Assembly (NCBI GenBank): GCA_032718475.1
Contig: JAUCBJ010003036.1
Location: forward strand, 1 to 64,000
DNA from: Nemertoderma westbladi
Lineage: Eukaryota; Xenacoelomorpha; Nemertodermatida; Nemertodermatidae
Reading direction: 5' to 3'
DNA: 64,000 nt
This document shows positions 62,387-64,000 of this stretch, in pieces. Each line of letters starts with the position of its first letter. The first letter of the stretch is position 1. Position numbers and translations under genes: made by a program. A model generated the notes under the pieces. The model saw nothing but the letters and a program-made list of their open reading frames with translations. It made no database searches and had not been told where the DNA came from.

Positions 62387-64000
62387 ACCCCACAGCCGCA
62401 GTCTCATGCCGCCCTACCCCACAGCCACAGTCTCACGCCGCCCTACCCCACAGCCACAGTCTGACGCGTCCCTACCCCACAGGCACAGTCTCACGCCGCC
62501 CTACCCCACAGCCACAGTCTCACGCCGCCCTACCCCACAGCCACAGTCTCACGCCGCCCTACCCCACAGCCACAGTCTCACGCCGCCCTACCCGCCGTCC
62601 TACTGTCCTACCTACACGCCGCCCTACACGCCGCCCTACACGCCGCCCTACCCCACAGCCACAGTCTCATGCCGCCCTACCCGCCACCCTAACCCACAGC
62701 CACAGTCTCACGCCGCCCTACCCGCCATCCTACCCCACAGCCACAGTCTCACGCTGCCCTACTCCACAGCCACATTCTCACACTGCCCCACCTCACAGCC
62801 ACAGTCTCACGTGCCCTACCCCACACCCACAGTCTCACGCCGCCCTACCCCATAGCCACACTCTCACGCCGCCCTAGGCGCCGCCCTACCCCACAGCCAC
62901 AATCTCATGCCGCCCTAGGCGCCGTCCTACCCCACAACCACAGTCTGACGCGGCCCCACCCCGCAGCCACAGTATCACGCTGACCTACCCCACAGCCACA
63001 ATCTCATGCTGCCCTACCCCACAGCCACAGTCTCACGCCGCCATACCCGCTGCCCTACGCCACAGCCCTACGCCACAGCCACAGTTTCACGCTGCCCTAC
63101 TCCACAGCCACATTCTCACACTGCCCCACCTAACAACCACAGTCTCACGCACCCTACCCCACAGCCACAGTCTCACGCTGCCCTACCCCATAGCCACACT
63201 CTCACGCCGCCCTACCCCACAGTCACAATCTCACACTGCCCTACCCCACAGCCACAGTCTCACGCCGCCCTACCCCACAGTCACAGTCTCACGCCACCCC
63301 ACCCCACAGCCACAGTCTCATGCCGCTCTACCCACCGCCCTACCCCACAGCCACAGTCTCACGCACCCTACCCCACAGCCACAGTCTCACGCCGCCCTAC
63401 CCCACAGCCACAATCTCACGCCACCCCACCCCACAGCCACAGTCTCATGCCGCTCTACCCACCGCCCTACCCCACAGCCACAGTCTCACGCACCCTACCC
63501 CACAGCCACAGTCTCACGCTGCCCTACCCCACAGCCACAGTCTCACGCTGCCCCACCCCACAGTCACAATCTCACACTGCCCTACCCCACAGCCACAATC
63601 TCACGCCACCCCACCCCACAGCCACAGTCTCATGCCGCTCTACCCACCGCCCTACCCCACAGCCACAGTCTCACGCCGCCCTACCCCACAGCCACAGTCT
63701 CACACTGCCCTACCCACCGCCCTACCCCACAGCCACAGTCTCACACTGCTCTACCCCACAGCCACAGTCTCACGCTGCCCACCCCACAGTCTCACACTGC
63801 CCTACCCGCCGCCTACCCCACAGCCACAGTCTCACCCCGCTCTACCCCACAGCCACAGTCTCACGCTGCCCACCCCACAGTCTCACGCTGCACTACCCGC
63901 CGCCCTACCCCACAGCCACAGTCTCACGCTGCCCTGCCCCACAGCCACAGTGTCACGCCGCCCTACCTGCCGCCCTACCCCACAGCCAGTCTCACGCTGC
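62387..64000. repeat. 29 bp satellite, right arm
   Basis: Third copy of the ~2.08 kb higher-order unit, running off the window end. Its first ~220 bp repeat 60345-60566, the sequence just before the 1.8 kb interruption. Confidence 0.95.

Overview
The window reads as a repeat-dense, gene-poor stretch of a metazoan genome, most likely an invertebrate. The evidence is the mix of Ty3/gypsy and BEL/Pao LTR retrotransposons, RTE-type and CR1/L2-type LINEs, a TTAA-flanked DNA-transposon remnant, a Helitron-like fragment and long satellites. I found no convincing host protein gene, tRNA or rRNA. The species cannot be named from sequence alone.

Layout: (1) 531-4817, a plus-strand Ty3/gypsy element ('gypsy A') with frameshifted pol. 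(2) 4818-6356, unassigned, with a CCAAT/CRE/TATA cluster near 5242-5320. (3) 6357-8944, a 52-53 bp minisatellite of about 49 units that abuts (4) a truncated minus-strand RTE LINE (8945 to about 11640). (5) A plus-strand RTE LINE remnant (about 11837-13480) lying between direct repeats. (6) A minus-strand, 3'-truncated BEL/Pao element ('BEL-1', about 13600-25331), split by a plus-strand Ty3/gypsy element ('gypsy C', 17977-23111) with 390 bp LTRs. (7) 25332-28240, AT-rich, with a 785 bp MITE whose perfect inverted termini end in TTAA. (8) RTE 3' ends (28238-28880) running into a 29 bp satellite at 28957.

(9) The satellite is interrupted at 29550-48654 by a three-level retrotransposon nest, all on the minus strand. 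The outermost is a Ty3/gypsy element ('gypsy D', identical 233 bp LTRs, CCGC target duplication). Into its pol has inserted an LTR element ('element E', 31163-45372, 526 bp LTRs, CTGAA duplication). Element E holds an apparently intact two-ORF LINE ('LINE F', about 34100-38990). (10) The satellite resumes at 48655-60566, with two kinds of roughly 2.1 kb higher-order repeat. It is interrupted at 60567-62386 by a LINE scrap and a Helitron-like element, then continues to the window end.

Two observations stand out. First, gypsy D carries a textbook -1 ribosomal frameshift signal between gag and pol: an in-frame G GGA AAC heptamer, a 6-nt spacer, and a perfect 10-bp stem whose loop contains the gag stop. 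The same in-frame heptamer is kept in gypsy A. Second, element E looks like a cross-family chimera: BEL/Pao-type gag, zinc knuckles, 3' tail and LTRs, with a Ty3/gypsy RT-RNase H-integrase block where BEL pol should be. One uninterrupted 1280-codon ORF runs across the junction, and no protease is visible.

The long ORFs in the 29 bp satellite are artefacts: the unit has no stops and is not a multiple of three, so any open frame cycles through three frames every 87 bp.
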